Notes under the pieces: generated by a model
Seen by the model: only the letters and a program-made list of their open reading frames with translations
Told to the model about the DNA's origin: nothing
Databases searched by the model: none
NCBI RefSeq assembly: GCF_012396505.1
Contig: NZ_JAAXPN010000001.1
Location: 124,001 to 188,000, forward strand
DNA from: Periweissella fabalis
GTDB taxonomy: Bacteria > Bacillota > Bacilli > Lactobacillales > Lactobacillaceae
Length of the DNA: 64,000 nucleotides
Direction: 5' to 3'
Position numbers and translations under genes: made by a program
Shown: piece by piece, positions 17,607 to 27,435 of the stretch
Position numbering within the stretch: position 1 is the first letter of the stretch
Layout: every line of letters begins with the position of its first letter

Positions 17607-19045
17607 ATGAATAATAAACAATTACTACAGCGAGTCGGCTATGCATTGGGGGCCTTTGGACATGATACGTATTATGTTGCTTTAAATACGTATTTTATGA
17701 TTTTTGTTACTAGTGTCATGTTTGCGGGGAGTGGTAAAAACATGACTGCTTTAATTGGTTTAATTACGACTTTAGTTGTCACCATTCGTTTAATTGAAAT
17801 TGCGTTTGATCCCTTAATTGGGAGTGTTATTGATAATACCGACACTAAGTACGGTAAGTTTAAACCATGGTTAGTAGTAGGGGGAATTGTTTCTGGGTTG
17901 ACCTTAATTATGATTTTTACAAATTTATTTGGGTTAGCTTTAACTAATCAGACGTTATTTATTATTTTGTTTACATTAATCTTTATTATCCTAGATTCAT
18001 TTTACTCATTTAAAGATATTACGTTTTGGTCAATGATTCCAGCATTAAGTACAGATACTAAAGAGCGTGAAAAACTAGGTACCTTTGCTCGTTTTGGGTC
18101 ATCTTTAGGAGCTAATGGAACGACGATGCTAGTTGTCCCAATTACAACAACGATTACTTGGTGGTTAACTGGTAAGAACGAACAAGGAGCAGTTGGATGG
18201 TTTTGGTTTGCTGTGATTGTAGCAATCATCTCGGCAGGGACAGCGGTTATTACAGCTATCACCACGCATGAAAACACCTCAATTATTCGCCAACAAACCC
18301 AAAAGGCCAAGCTTGGCGATATTTTTCGCGCACTAACACGTAATGATCAACTTTTGTGGTTAGGATTATCATACATTGCCTATGCAATTGCTAACGTTGC
18401 CACAACGGGAGTATTGTTATTATTTTACAAATTTGTTTTAGGTCGGGCTGATTTATTTGTAATTGTCGGAATTATTGCAACGGTGACAGGCTTAATTGCC
18501 GTCCCTTTATTCCCTGTGCTTACCAAATATATGTCGCGCCGTATTATTTATTTAGCCGGCTTATTATTAAATTTAATCGCATATGGCTTATTCATTTTGC
18601 CCATAGTAATCTTTTGGTTGTACAAATCGCAACGGTTTGCTTTTATTTCCCACAACAATTGATTTTCTTATCAGCATTAATGACAATTACTGATTCAGTC
18701 GAATACGGATAATTAAAAAACGGGGTTCGTAATGAGGCTGTTACGTTATCAATTCGCCCACTATTAGATAAAATAGCCGGGGCATTATCTAATGGAATTG
18801 TCGGCTTCATTGCGGTAGCAGCTGGTATGAGCGGGACAGCAACTTACCAAGATATTACAGCAACTAACATTGGCACATTCATCATCTTTGCATTTGCACT
18901 ACCAGCGGGGTTAATGGTATTTGCTGGGATTATCTTTGCTTGGAAAGTAACTTTATTTGAAAAGCAGCATGCCCAAATTGTTAACCAACTTGAGCAAAAT
19001 TTACGTAGTGAACAAGGGTTGCCAACTAACGAGGAAAAAGCATGA
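17607..19045 (+). pseudogene. GPH-family sugar transporter, frameshifted and with nonsense codon
   Basis: Begins at ATG 17607 (GGGGGAGA upstream; an ATG at 17541 lies inside galK). The N-terminal part LLQRVGYALGAFGHDTYYV and SVIDNTDTKYGKFKPWLVVGG is a glycoside-pentoside-hexuronide (galactose/lactose permease-like) transporter. Reading shifts by -1 near the T-run at 18595-18598: the true continuation (FYFPQQLIFLSALMTITDSV) lies in another frame, and the usual Gln after VEYG is now TAA at 18710-18712. The rest, to QGLPTNEEKA at 19045, is otherwise intact. Two independent lesions argue for a real pseudogene. Confidence 0.9.
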
Positions 19046-20049
19046 AATTAACTGTAACTTATGTTAATCAACTTCATGGCCATCAAGTGATGTGCTTTCA
19101 ATTGGAAAATCAGCGGCATACCCGCTTAGCAATTTTAAATTATGGTGGTATTATCCAAGAATTTTCAGTCATTGATGGTAATGAACGAATTAATTTACTT
19201 ACACCAGTAGAGGATTTAACAGTATCACGTAATAATGGTCGTAATATTAATTGCCTCTTGGGGCGGGTGGCTGGTATTATTCAAGCAAGCCGATTTGTAT
19301 ATGAAGGGGATGTTTGGAATTTACCAACTAATTATTATACGCATACTATCAATGGTGGCCCACATGGGTTTAGCACACAATTTTTTAATGTTACAACAGA
19401 TGGTGAAGCCGGCACAATTACCTTACATTATCAAGCTAGTGAGCAATTTGATGGGTTTCCAGGTACACTAGATGTAGCAATAGTTTATCAATTGACGGAA
19501 GATGATGCTGTTCATATAACATTTACCGGTCATCAAAAGGAACGCCCAGGCATATTTAATCCAACGATTAAGACGTATTTTGATCTTGGTAAGTCAGTTG
19601 CTGATATTACAAATTCAAAATTGGCTATCAATGCCCAACAACGCTTACTTGTGGATGCAGATAATGTTCCAACTGGTGAAGTCACTGCGGTTAGTAAGGA
19701 TGGTTTTAATTGTTTAAACGTACAATCATTAAGTATTCCTAGTGCTGGAGTAGCAGCTAATTATATTATGCCACCTGATTTAAAACAAGTGGCGGTAACA
19801 TTAACTAATTCGGTAACTAAGCGGATGGTACAGGTTTTTTCAAATCACAACGGTTTGTATCTTGAAGGTGCCAAGTTGGCTAGAGGGCAATTACTAGCTT
19901 CAAAACAGCATCTTAAGCCACAAGCCGTGGTAATTATGCCACAGAATTTACCTAATAGCGTTAATATTCCAGAATTTGGGTCGATTTCAATTGCAGTCGG
20001 TGAGACAAAACGCTATGATATTATTTATAGATACATTAAAATTAATTGA
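19042..20049 (+). CDS. galM: Aldose 1-epimerase (mutarotase)
   Basis: 335 residues; ATG overlaps the transporter stop as ATGA. LNYGGIIQEF, GRVAGIIQASRF and NGGPHGFSTQFF correspond to the conserved GalM blocks, with a C-terminal YLEGAKLARG segment. It interconverts alpha- and beta-galactose ahead of GalK. Co-transcribed with galK through the broken transporter. Confidence 0.9.
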   Translation: MKLTVTYVNQLHGHQVMCFQLENQRHTRLAILNYGGIIQEFSVIDGNERINLLTPVEDLTVSRNNGRNINCLLGRVAGIIQASRFVYEGDVWNLPTNYYTHTINGGPHGFSTQFFNVTTDGEAGTITLHYQASEQFDGFPGTLDVAIVYQLTEDDAVHITFTGHQKERPGIFNPTIKTYFDLGKSVADITNSKLAINAQQRLLVDADNVPTGEVTAVSKDGFNCLNVQSLSIPSAGVAANYIMPPDLKQVAVTLTNSVTKRMVQVFSNHNGLYLEGAKLARGQLLASKQHLKPQAVVIMPQNLPNSVNIPEFGSISIAVGETKRYDIIYRYIKIN

Positions 20050-20064
20050 AAAAACAATACTTTT

Positions 20065-20102
20065 AAAGTGAGATCGATTGGCTAAGTCGATTTCACTTTT
20101 TG
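20065..20102 (+). terminator. Terminator of the gal operon
   Basis: AAAGTGAGATCGA pairs with TCGATTTCACTTTTT. Confidence 0.8.
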
Positions 20103-20135
20103 TAAGTTTAGCTACTATATGATTGGAGTGATAAA

Positions 20136-21179
20136 ATGGTTAGTATGCGCGATGTTGCACAGCATGCCGGAGTTTCAGTTGGCATAGTATCACGAGTTTT
20201 TAATCAAGATCCAACGTTAAAGATAACCATCGCAACACGGCAACGAGTATTGACAACAGCCCAAACATTAGGCTTCCGGCATAAGCCACGGAAGCTACAA
20301 CGTGGAAGTAAAACAAGTAGGGAAAAACAAATATATGTGGCGGTGATTACTAGTTATGAGCAGCGCCATGAAGTTTCTGATCCATACTTTTTAGCTTTGC
20401 GTAATGGATTGGCTGAGGGAGCTCAAAATCAGCAAATCCATTTGGATTATCTTTTTACACTACATTCAGATAAAAAGCCATGGGATGAATTAACACGCTA
20501 CGATGCAGTTATCTTGATTGGTACTTTTTCAGAACAATTGCTAGCTACAATAAGTACATATAATAAGCATTTAGTCATAATCGATGATCATCGTGAATTA
20601 CCTAATTATGATGTGGTACATAATGATTTTTACTATCAAACAATATGCTTGTTAGAACATTTATATCACCAAGGGCATCGTAAGATTGCTTTTCTAGGGG
20701 TTCAAATACCATTGTATGATTGTAATGGCAACGTTACGGAATGGATTAAAGATGTCCGACAGGTAGCCTACGATCAGTGGATGGAACAAAAAAAGATGCC
20801 CCAAGCAGGGTATTGTGAAATCTTAACAACGTGGGAGATCCAAGCTGTAATTAAAAGTACACACCGACTAATGAATTTACCAACGCCACCAACAGCAATC
20901 ATTACTAGTTCAGATCCGATTGCAATTATTTTGTATAACGTGTTAAATGAAAACGGTTGGCAGATTCCTGAACAAGTCAGTGTTGTTAGTTTTGATGATA
21001 TTGAATATAGTCGCTTTTTAATACCTAGTTTAACAACAATTCAACCCAATACAGCAACTATGAGTAAGGTGGCATTACGTTTGATTATGGAACAACTTAA
21101 TGATCAACGCCAACCAGGTATTAGTGTTGAGGTAGCTTCTCAGCTTATTGAACGACATAGTGTAATTGATTTAAATTAG
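20136..21179 (+). CDS. LacI-family regulator, copy 1
   Basis: 347 residues. LacI helix-turn-helix MRDVAQHAGVSVGIVSRVFN, hinge, then a periplasmic-binding-like effector domain with GalR-group features (DDHRELPNYDVVHNDFYYQT; VSVVSFDDIEYSRFLIPSLTTI). In the recognition helix VGIVSRVFN differs from the usual ATVSRVLN. It forms a tandem pair with the next gene, same length and colinear, so the two arose by duplication. Likely governs the adjacent gal genes. Confidence 0.92.
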   Translation: MVSMRDVAQHAGVSVGIVSRVFNQDPTLKITIATRQRVLTTAQTLGFRHKPRKLQRGSKTSREKQIYVAVITSYEQRHEVSDPYFLALRNGLAEGAQNQQIHLDYLFTLHSDKKPWDELTRYDAVILIGTFSEQLLATISTYNKHLVIIDDHRELPNYDVVHNDFYYQTICLLEHLYHQGHRKIAFLGVQIPLYDCNGNVTEWIKDVRQVAYDQWMEQKKMPQAGYCEILTTWEIQAVIKSTHRLMNLPTPPTAIITSSDPIAIILYNVLNENGWQIPEQVSVVSFDDIEYSRFLIPSLTTIQPNTATMSKVALRLIMEQLNDQRQPGISVEVASQLIERHSVIDLN

Positions 21180-21196
21180 CGTGGAGGAGAAATAAG

Positions 21197-22240
21197 ATGA
21201 CGACAATTCGTGATGTTGCCCGCGAAGCTGAGGTTTCACCAGCGACAGTTTCACGGGTTTTAAATGATGATACAACTTTTAAGGTTGCTGAGACAACACG
21301 CCAAAAGATTTTAACGGCGGCGACAAAATTAAATTATAGCCAAGCAATAAAAAAGCAACGTTCACGTAAAAATCGCCGAGTTAATGGTACTACAATTGGG
21401 GTGATTACAACATATAATGATTTACGTGAAATTGATGATCCTTATTTTCTGGCAATTCGCAATGGGCTAAAAAAAGGGGCGTATTTAAAGCAGCGTAAGC
21501 TAGAATTTTTGTTTTCCTTACATGATACTAATCCTAATTGGAAATTGGTTAAACAATGTGGGGCAATTATTGTGATTGGGTGCATCGACCAAGCACTATG
21601 TGATTATATTATGCAGCATAATGCTAATTTAATTGTGATTGACGAACAACGACCAGGGCAACCTTATGATACTGTACATAATGATTTTGCTAATCAAACT
21701 AAGCATTTATTAGATTACTTATTTGAACAAGGTTACCGTGATATTGGCTTTATTGGCGCAGCAATGCCACTTTTTGATCGTGAAGGGCAGCCTAGTCAAT
21801 TTGTCGATGATGTGCGGTACACAGCATATATGGCGTGGATGGCTAAACAGCATTTGCCAATCCCTTTGGCGCCAATTATTTTACCAGATTGGGATACACA
21901 AGCTGCAATTGAAGCACTGAATACATTAATTGCAAGTAAAGTACACCTACCAAGTGCAATGATAGCTGCTTCAGATCCGATTGCATTAGGCCTTTATCAT
22001 GCGTGCCAAGCTAATAACATATCAATTCCTAATCAAATGGCAGTTGTTAGCTTTGATGATATTGAAGTAACCCGCTTTCTAGTACCACCGCTAACTACCG
22101 TGCACCCAGATGCTACCATGCTAGGGCAGAGTGCGATTAATTTAGCAGATGAACATATTCGTGGTTTAGCGGAAGGTACTTTACGGATTAAAGTACCTTC
22201 AAAATTAATAATACGTGATAGCGGCAAGCAAGTTAAATAA
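21197..22240 (+). CDS. LacI-family regulator, copy 2
   Basis: 347 residues, same architecture as copy 1: IRDVAREAEVSPATVSRVLN helix-turn-helix with canonical recognition helix, DEQRPGQPYDTVHNDFANQT and VVSFDDIEVTRFLVPPLTTV. Starts 17 bases after copy 1 with a GGAGGAGA site, so they are co-transcribed. Which copy recognises galactose cannot be told; different recognition helices suggest different operators. Confidence 0.92.
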   Translation: MTTIRDVAREAEVSPATVSRVLNDDTTFKVAETTRQKILTAATKLNYSQAIKKQRSRKNRRVNGTTIGVITTYNDLREIDDPYFLAIRNGLKKGAYLKQRKLEFLFSLHDTNPNWKLVKQCGAIIVIGCIDQALCDYIMQHNANLIVIDEQRPGQPYDTVHNDFANQTKHLLDYLFEQGYRDIGFIGAAMPLFDREGQPSQFVDDVRYTAYMAWMAKQHLPIPLAPIILPDWDTQAAIEALNTLIASKVHLPSAMIAASDPIALGLYHACQANNISIPNQMAVVSFDDIEVTRFLVPPLTTVHPDATMLGQSAINLADEHIRGLAEGTLRIKVPSKLIIRDSGKQVK

Positions 22241-22290
22241 GAAATAGCTAGTGTTTCCACTTGAAGATTGCAATTAAATTACTAAGCTAA

Positions 22291-22307
22291 TGTTACATAT
22301 GTGTAAT
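22291..22307 (+). promoter_or_regulatory. WalR-type box before the first D,D-carboxypeptidase
   Basis: TGTTAC-ATATG-TGTAAT matches the WalR/YycF consensus TGTWAH-N5-TGTWAH at every position, 68 bases before the ATG. Confidence 0.6.
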
Positions 22308-22374
22308 ATCTTTATGTTAAAATATCATGATTGTGAAAGTATATTTAACAAAATAAATATTAGGGAACTTAATA

Positions 22375-23361
22375 ATGCATCGAAAACATTGGATTACAGC
22401 AGGATTCGTATTTATCGGAGCTGCAATCATATCAGTAAATATTAACACTTCAAATGACACTAGTTTGGCTAGTCCAGTTGAAAAAACTGTAAAGTATACT
22501 CCAACAGTTAAATCAGCATATCCCCAACCAGAATATCAACCAATAGCGAATATCCCCAATTTAACGGCTGAAAGTGCATCAATTTATGATTTAAATGCGC
22601 ATAGTTTTGTTTTTAAGAAAAATGCGTATGTCCAAAAGTTTAATGCTTCGACGTCAAAATTAATGGCAATGTATGTTATTTACAAGCGTATGCAAATTGA
22701 TCCAAGTTTACAGTGGTCTGATCAAGTTAAAATTACCAATCCAGGAGTTGCTAAAATGAGTATTGCTCCTGGTTTAGGTGAAATTCCATTAGTGTTAAAT
22801 AAAAGTTATTCTGCACAATCTTTAGCAGAAAATGCAATGGTTGTTTCCTCAAATGAGAGTATTACCGCCTTAGGTATTTGGGCATTTGGGTCTAATGATG
22901 CGATGGTAACGGCTATGAATACTGAAGCTCAAGAAATGCATTTACAGCAAACACACTTTTATACAACTTCTGGGCTCGACGTAGATGATGTCGCATCTTT
23001 TGGCCTCCAATTAAAAGGTGCACCTAATGATGGCCGTAATACATCATCAGCTTATGATTTAACGATGTTAAGTCAAGCATTGATTACTGAATTTCCACAA
23101 ATTCTCCAATTAACGCAGGTACCGCAAGTGATTGTCGATAATATTATCCATCAATCAACTAATCGGTATTTAAAGGGCTTTGAATTTTTTGATCCAAAGC
23201 ATGGTATTGATGGTTTGAAAACTGGCACAACGCCTGCAGCTGGCCAAGTTTTTGTTGGCACAAGCATTTTACCTGGTAAACATCGCATCATTACGGTTGT
23301 GATGCATTCAACGGATCGCTTTACTGATAATAATAAACTACTAGCAGCAATTAACCGTTAA
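22375..23361 (+). CDS. D-alanyl-D-alanine carboxypeptidase (S11), copy 1
   Basis: 328 residues. Signal/anchor helix near residues 6-22, then the penicillin-binding fold with SxxK in STSKLMAMY, SxN in SSNESITALG and KTG in LKTGTTPAAG. Shorter than DacA because the C-terminal PBP5 domain is absent. It trims the terminal D-Ala of peptidoglycan stems. A paralogue follows after one palindromic terminator. Confidence 0.93.
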   Translation: MHRKHWITAGFVFIGAAIISVNINTSNDTSLASPVEKTVKYTPTVKSAYPQPEYQPIANIPNLTAESASIYDLNAHSFVFKKNAYVQKFNASTSKLMAMYVIYKRMQIDPSLQWSDQVKITNPGVAKMSIAPGLGEIPLVLNKSYSAQSLAENAMVVSSNESITALGIWAFGSNDAMVTAMNTEAQEMHLQQTHFYTTSGLDVDDVASFGLQLKGAPNDGRNTSSAYDLTMLSQALITEFPQILQLTQVPQVIVDNIIHQSTNRYLKGFEFFDPKHGIDGLKTGTTPAAGQVFVGTSILPGKHRIITVVMHSTDRFTDNNKLLAAINR

Positions 23362-23391
23362 AATATCACAACAACCAATGGTGCTATGAAA

Positions 23392-23483
23392 AAAGGCGTA
23401 TAGACACGCTCTACAACTAGAAAAGCTCGACTGAATGTGAAAATTCGGTCGTTTTTTTGTATTTTATGCTAGAATCTGCTTTT
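23392..23483 (+). terminator. Terminator with conserved arm (repeat type 1, reverse orientation)
   Basis: Hairpin CGACTGAAT/ATTCGGTCGTTTTTTT at 23428-23458; the following GTATTTTATGCTAGAATCTG (23459-) is the reverse complement of the arm at 4612. Confidence 0.8.
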
Positions 23484-23603
23484 GGGAGAGACAACCTATA
23501 AGTAACTTACTACTAAGTTTTAGTTATGCCCCAAGCTTGTTTTACTATCTTGTACTTCTAAATAAGTACCTTGAAATGGTTTAATTAGGTGGAATTGATT
23601 TTG

Positions 23604-23620
23604 TGTAACAATATTGAAAC
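23604..23620 (+). promoter_or_regulatory. WalR-like box before the second D,D-carboxypeptidase
   Basis: TGTAAC-AATAT-TGAAAC: first half fits TGTWAH, second has one mismatch; correct five-base spacing, 57 bases before the start. Confidence 0.4.
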
Positions 23621-23676
23621 ATTATTATGGTAACATTAGATTTCGTAAGGTAAATTTAAAAAGAAGCGAAGGCATA

Positions 23677-24642
23677 ATGATGAAAATCAAATCTTTGACA
23701 CAGTCAATATTAGTGGTAGCTAGTATTGCAATTATTCCTGTTAATTTGGTTGGCGATGCAATTACTGGCCAAGTTGATAATCAAGTTCATGCTATGGCAA
23801 TTCCAAAACCTGAGTATGGGCGTGTGCATAATGTTCCGAATTTAACGGCCCCTAGTAGTGCGATGTATGATTATACATCACGGACTTTTCTATATTCTCA
23901 TGCACCATTTAGTTGGCAATATAGTGCTTCAACAAGTAAATTGATGGCCATGTATGCAATTTATCGGCAAATGCGAGCTAAACCATGGTTAAAATGGTCA
24001 AGTCCAGTTAAGATTGATTATTGGGGTATTAGTAGTATGAGCACCACACCAGGTTTAGGTGAGACACGGCTTATCTTAGGGCATACATATAGTGCCCAAC
24101 AACTAGCTCAAAATGCGATGGTCTTATCTTCAAATGAAAGTATCACAGCCTTGGGTCGCTGGGCTTTTGGAACTAACCAAGCAATGATTCAAGCAATGAA
24201 TTGGAATGCTCGGCGCTTAGGGTTATCACAAACCTATTACTATACAACTTCGGGACTCGATGTTGCTGACGTTGCACGGTTTCATTTACAGTTAGCAGGG
24301 GCACCATATTATGGTCGTAATACGACATCAGCTTATGACTTGGTAATGCTATCACAAGCATTATTGACAGAATTTCCACAAATATTAAATCTAACATCAA
24401 TGAGTTATGAATGGTTTAATGGTGGCTGGCGTAGGGCAACCAATAAGTACTTAAGATTTGGTAGTTATTATAATCCTAAGCATGGAATTGATGGCCTAAA
24501 GACTGGGACCACGCCTGCAGCCGGGCAAGTATTTGTTGGCACAAGTAATTTACCTGGACATCATCGAATTGTCACGGTTGTGATGCATTCACGTGATCGG
24601 TATGCTGATACTAATCGGTTATTAGCTTCAATAGGACGATAG
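23677..24642 (+). CDS. D-alanyl-D-alanine carboxypeptidase (S11), copy 2
   Basis: 321 residues from ATG 23677 (or 23680) after GCGAAGG; the frame upstream to 23614 has no ribosome site. Signal peptide, then STSKLMAMY, SSNESITALG and LKTGTTPAAGQVFVGTS, near-identical blocks to copy 1. Richer in Tyr and Trp than copy 1 (WFNGGWRRATNKYLRFGSYY). Tandem duplicate with probable separate promoter. Confidence 0.93.
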   Translation: MMKIKSLTQSILVVASIAIIPVNLVGDAITGQVDNQVHAMAIPKPEYGRVHNVPNLTAPSSAMYDYTSRTFLYSHAPFSWQYSASTSKLMAMYAIYRQMRAKPWLKWSSPVKIDYWGISSMSTTPGLGETRLILGHTYSAQQLAQNAMVLSSNESITALGRWAFGTNQAMIQAMNWNARRLGLSQTYYYTTSGLDVADVARFHLQLAGAPYYGRNTTSAYDLVMLSQALLTEFPQILNLTSMSYEWFNGGWRRATNKYLRFGSYYNPKHGIDGLKTGTTPAAGQVFVGTSNLPGHHRIVTVVMHSRDRYADTNRLLASIGR

Positions 24643-24696
24643 TGAACTAATCACCCATGCAGCAACAAGTACCAACATTTTTCTTAATGAATGCAA

Positions 24697-24733
24697 TAAA
24701 AAAACTCGTAAGCTACGGCTTACGAGTTTTTTA
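24697..24733. terminator. Bidirectional terminator between carboxypeptidase and dtpT
   Basis: AAAAAACTCGTAAGC pairs with GCTTACGAGTTTTTT; it has A and T runs for both converging genes. Confidence 0.85.
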
Positions 24734-24740
24734 TTATTAA

Positions 24741-26249
24741 TTATTTAACACCTTGCATCTTACGAACAGCCCATGGGCTCAAGATAACGAGGATCGCGGC
24801 AAGAACAATTGCTAAGGCTCCAAGGAAACCAAAGTAAGTTGATTTTGGCCAAATGTTGTATAAGCGTACTAATTGTGCATTAACGGCTTGTGCAGTTGCG
24901 TCAGTTAATAACCATAATGAAAGCATTTGTGCTTCAAAGGCTTTTGGTGCAAGCTTAACAGATACTGATGAACCAGTAGGTGATAAGCAAAGTTCACCGA
25001 TAACACAAATTGCAAAACTAATGATAATCCAAAATGGGTTGATCAAAGTCTTACCAGTCATGCCCATTGTTGGAATAACCATAAGTAAGAATGAAACTCC
25101 AGCAAGGAAAAGACCGATTGCAAATTTGATTGGTGTTGAAGGACCTTTTTTACCTAACTTAGTCCAGATACCTGAAATAATTGGTGCAAAGATAACAATC
25201 AACAATGGGTTAACTGATTGGAAGAAAGCTGCAGGAATTGTGTAATTAATACCAATAATGCCACTTAAATCACGTTGAGTATTTGTATCAACAAAGGCCC
25301 CCAAGATTGATGAACCTTGTTCTTGAATTGACCAAAACATTACGGCTGCTAAGAACATTGGTACATATGCAAGCAAACGTGATTTCTCAACTTTATCTGT
25401 CTTAGCACTCTTGTACATTGTTGCAAAGTAAGCAATTGGTAATACCACTCCAAGAACCGTCACAAAGATTGAGAAGTTATTGAAAGTTAAAGTACCAGTG
25501 ACATATGTGATAACAAGTACGGCGATTAAAGCAACGATACCGATACCCAAATGTACCTTGAATTTCTTGAATTCTTCTGGTGAAAATGGGTTAGGGATAT
25601 CTTTACCAACTAAACCAAGACTGTTCTTGTTAAAGGCTACATAAACCATTAAGGCGATGAACATCCCAATGGCTGCTGCTCCAAATCCAGCATGGTAACT
25701 AAATGATGATTGTAGCGTTCCAACGATAAATGGTGCAACGAAAGCTCCCATGTTAACGGCCATGTAGAAGATAACAAAACCACTATCCATTCGAGGATCT
25801 TTTTTGTCGTATAAACCACCAACAACAGCTGAAATATTTGGTTTCAACATCCCAGTACCGACAATAATTAAGAACATTGAAAGTAAGAAGGTAACACGAC
25901 CACCCACCGGACTTGATAAGGCAATGTGACCAAACATGATAAGTACGGCCCCAATAAGCATAGCAGTTCGTGAACCAACTAAACGGTCAGCAACCCAACC
26001 ACCAACAATACAAGTCATAAAGATCAAAGCACCGTAAAGTGACATGATTGATTGTGCGACAGTTTGGTCAAAACCAAGACCACCATGACTTACACTGTCA
26101 TATAAGAAGTAAAGAAGGATGGCACGCATCCCATAGTAACTAAAACGTTCCCAAAATTCCATAAAGAACTGAACCCCAAGTCCGCGGGGATGTCCGAAGA
26201 ATCCCGTCTGAGGAACGCTCTTTAGCATTTCTTCGCGTGAATATTGCAT
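24741..26249 (-). CDS. dtpT: POT-family di/tripeptide:proton symporter
   Basis: 502 residues from the ATG at 26249, which has AAGGAGA upstream; the longer frame to 26336 has none. FFMEFWERFSYYGMRAILLYF is the first PTR2 signature and VIFYMAVNMGAFVAPFIVG the second; GGWVADRLVGSR is the motif after helix 2. About 14 helices. Imports peptides in amino-acid-auxotrophic lactic acid bacteria. Confidence 0.95.
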   Translation of the reverse strand: MQYSREEMLKSVPQTGFFGHPRGLGVQFFMEFWERFSYYGMRAILLYFLYDSVSHGGLGFDQTVAQSIMSLYGALIFMTCIVGGWVADRLVGSRTAMLIGAVLIMFGHIALSSPVGGRVTFLLSMFLIIVGTGMLKPNISAVVGGLYDKKDPRMDSGFVIFYMAVNMGAFVAPFIVGTLQSSFSYHAGFGAAAIGMFIALMVYVAFNKNSLGLVGKDIPNPFSPEEFKKFKVHLGIGIVALIAVLVITYVTGTLTFNNFSIFVTVLGVVLPIAYFATMYKSAKTDKVEKSRLLAYVPMFLAAVMFWSIQEQGSSILGAFVDTNTQRDLSGIIGINYTIPAAFFQSVNPLLIVIFAPIISGIWTKLGKKGPSTPIKFAIGLFLAGVSFLLMVIPTMGMTGKTLINPFWIIISFAICVIGELCLSPTGSSVSVKLAPKAFEAQMLSLWLLTDATAQAVNAQLVRLYNIWPKSTYFGFLGALAIVLAAILVILSPWAVRKMQGVK

Positions 26250-26339
26250 AGGTAAATCTCCTTTGTTGCAAAAATCTATATTGATGCAAATGTGTTTCGT
26301 TTTAATAGAGCAGATAAATATTAAAATGAATATCACTAT

Positions 26340-26367
26340 TTTATAATAATTTGCAGTATTAAGTCAA
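26340..26367 (-). promoter_or_regulatory. Promoter of dtpT
   Basis: On the minus strand TTGACT, 16-base spacer, TATAAA; leader about 85 bases. The rest of 26370-26590 is AT-rich and shows no gene or clear site. Confidence 0.6.
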
Positions 26368-26598
26368 TTTTAATATAAACATTTTTATTTTAATAATTAC
26401 CTCATCAATCCGCTTAAACAAAAAGGTCACTAAATTTATTTGTAGGATTTAAGTGCTACAAACGTTGATATATTAGTATTTAGCATGGTGCATCTTTTCT
26501 CATAAATAGAGTTTTTTTAGTTAAAAAACTATTTTTATTTTAATTAAACTTTTTGAGTGTTACTAGGTATGATCTACTATTTTAGCCGCAAAATAAAA

Positions 26599-26634
26599 AG
26601 TAACCCGTTTTAAATGAGAAAAAGGGTTACTGAC
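26599..26634 (-). terminator. Terminator of the 237-residue membrane protein gene
   Basis: AGTAACCC pairs with GGGTTACT, with a T-rich tract on the minus strand after it. Confidence 0.65.
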
Positions 26635-26640
26635 GATTAA

Positions 26641-27354
26641 TTAATTTTTAGGTAATTGAACATATGCACTCGTTGTATTAGCTACGAGCGGGGCTGAGCC
26701 TGAGCCATCACTATCGTCATCTGATGAATTATTCTTGCGAATTTGGTTAGCTAAAAGGCCGCCACCAGCAACGATTAAAGCTGTTAATAATAGATATTGA
26801 ATAGTATTAATCACAATTGTCCATAATGCTTGCTTGCGGGTATTGGTTAAACGAGTTTGCTGAGCCTTAGCAGTTGCCAAATTAGTTGCATATACAGAAG
26901 TAGTTCGTTTACCAGCCTGAAGAACAGAAACCTCGTATAAAGTAATTTTTTGACCAACACGCAGCCATGGATTACTTTCTGTTACAGCAAGTTTGGAACC
27001 TTTACCAGTTTTAATCTGATTGTGGGTTGGTGCATTTTCAATATGAATCCGTAAATTTTTACCAGTTGGTAGGGCAACGTGATAAAAAACTGGTGCCTTA
27101 TCATTTTTCATTAATTGGCCATCACGATACATATCAAGAATTTTGACTTCAGTTGTTTGATAAATATTAACTTGTTCCTTGTTAGTATCATTAAATGAAA
27201 TAACGCTATTTAAGATGATGAAAAAAGCAAATAACGCCCAAACACCAATAAATTCCTTATAGTATTTTTTAACGGTTGCCCAAAAATCATCATTAAGATA
27301 TTTATTCAATGTAAAGTGGGGTAGGGTAGAGTATTTGATACGAATATCCTCCAA
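26641..27354 (-). CDS. Membrane-anchored protein of unknown function
   Basis: 237 residues if initiated at TTG 27354. GGAGG lies right after that TTG, so the true start may be a few codons further on, where only ATT or ATC codons occur. Two membrane helices: FIGVWALFAFFIILNSVI (about 37-54) and LWTIVINTIQYLLLTALIVAGGG (about 182-205), enclosing a beta-rich extracytoplasmic domain of about 125 residues; the tail has a DDDSDGSGS acidic stretch. No family recognised. Confidence 0.6.
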   Translation of the reverse strand: MEDIRIKYSTLPHFTLNKYLNDDFWATVKKYYKEFIGVWALFAFFIILNSVISFNDTNKEQVNIYQTTEVKILDMYRDGQLMKNDKAPVFYHVALPTGKNLRIHIENAPTHNQIKTGKGSKLAVTESNPWLRVGQKITLYEVSVLQAGKRTTSVYATNLATAKAQQTRLTNTRKQALWTIVINTIQYLLLTALIVAGGGLLANQIRKNNSSDDDSDGSGSAPLVANTTSAYVQLPKN

Positions 27355-27403
27355 TCAAGATTAGTTATTAATCAATTATACCAAGCATTTAGTCTAGAAA
27401 CAT

Positions 27404-27433
27404 AAAAACCACTTAAATTAATAAGTGGTTTTA
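27404..27433. terminator. Terminator of the PPM phosphatase gene
   Basis: AAAACCACTT pairs with AAGTGGTTTT, flanked by A/T runs on both sides. Confidence 0.7.
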
Positions 27434-27435
27434 GG

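Noticed and set aside
24853-25245. 130-codon open frame on the plus strand
   Set aside because: Shadow of dtpT, whose POT signatures are clear on the minus strand.
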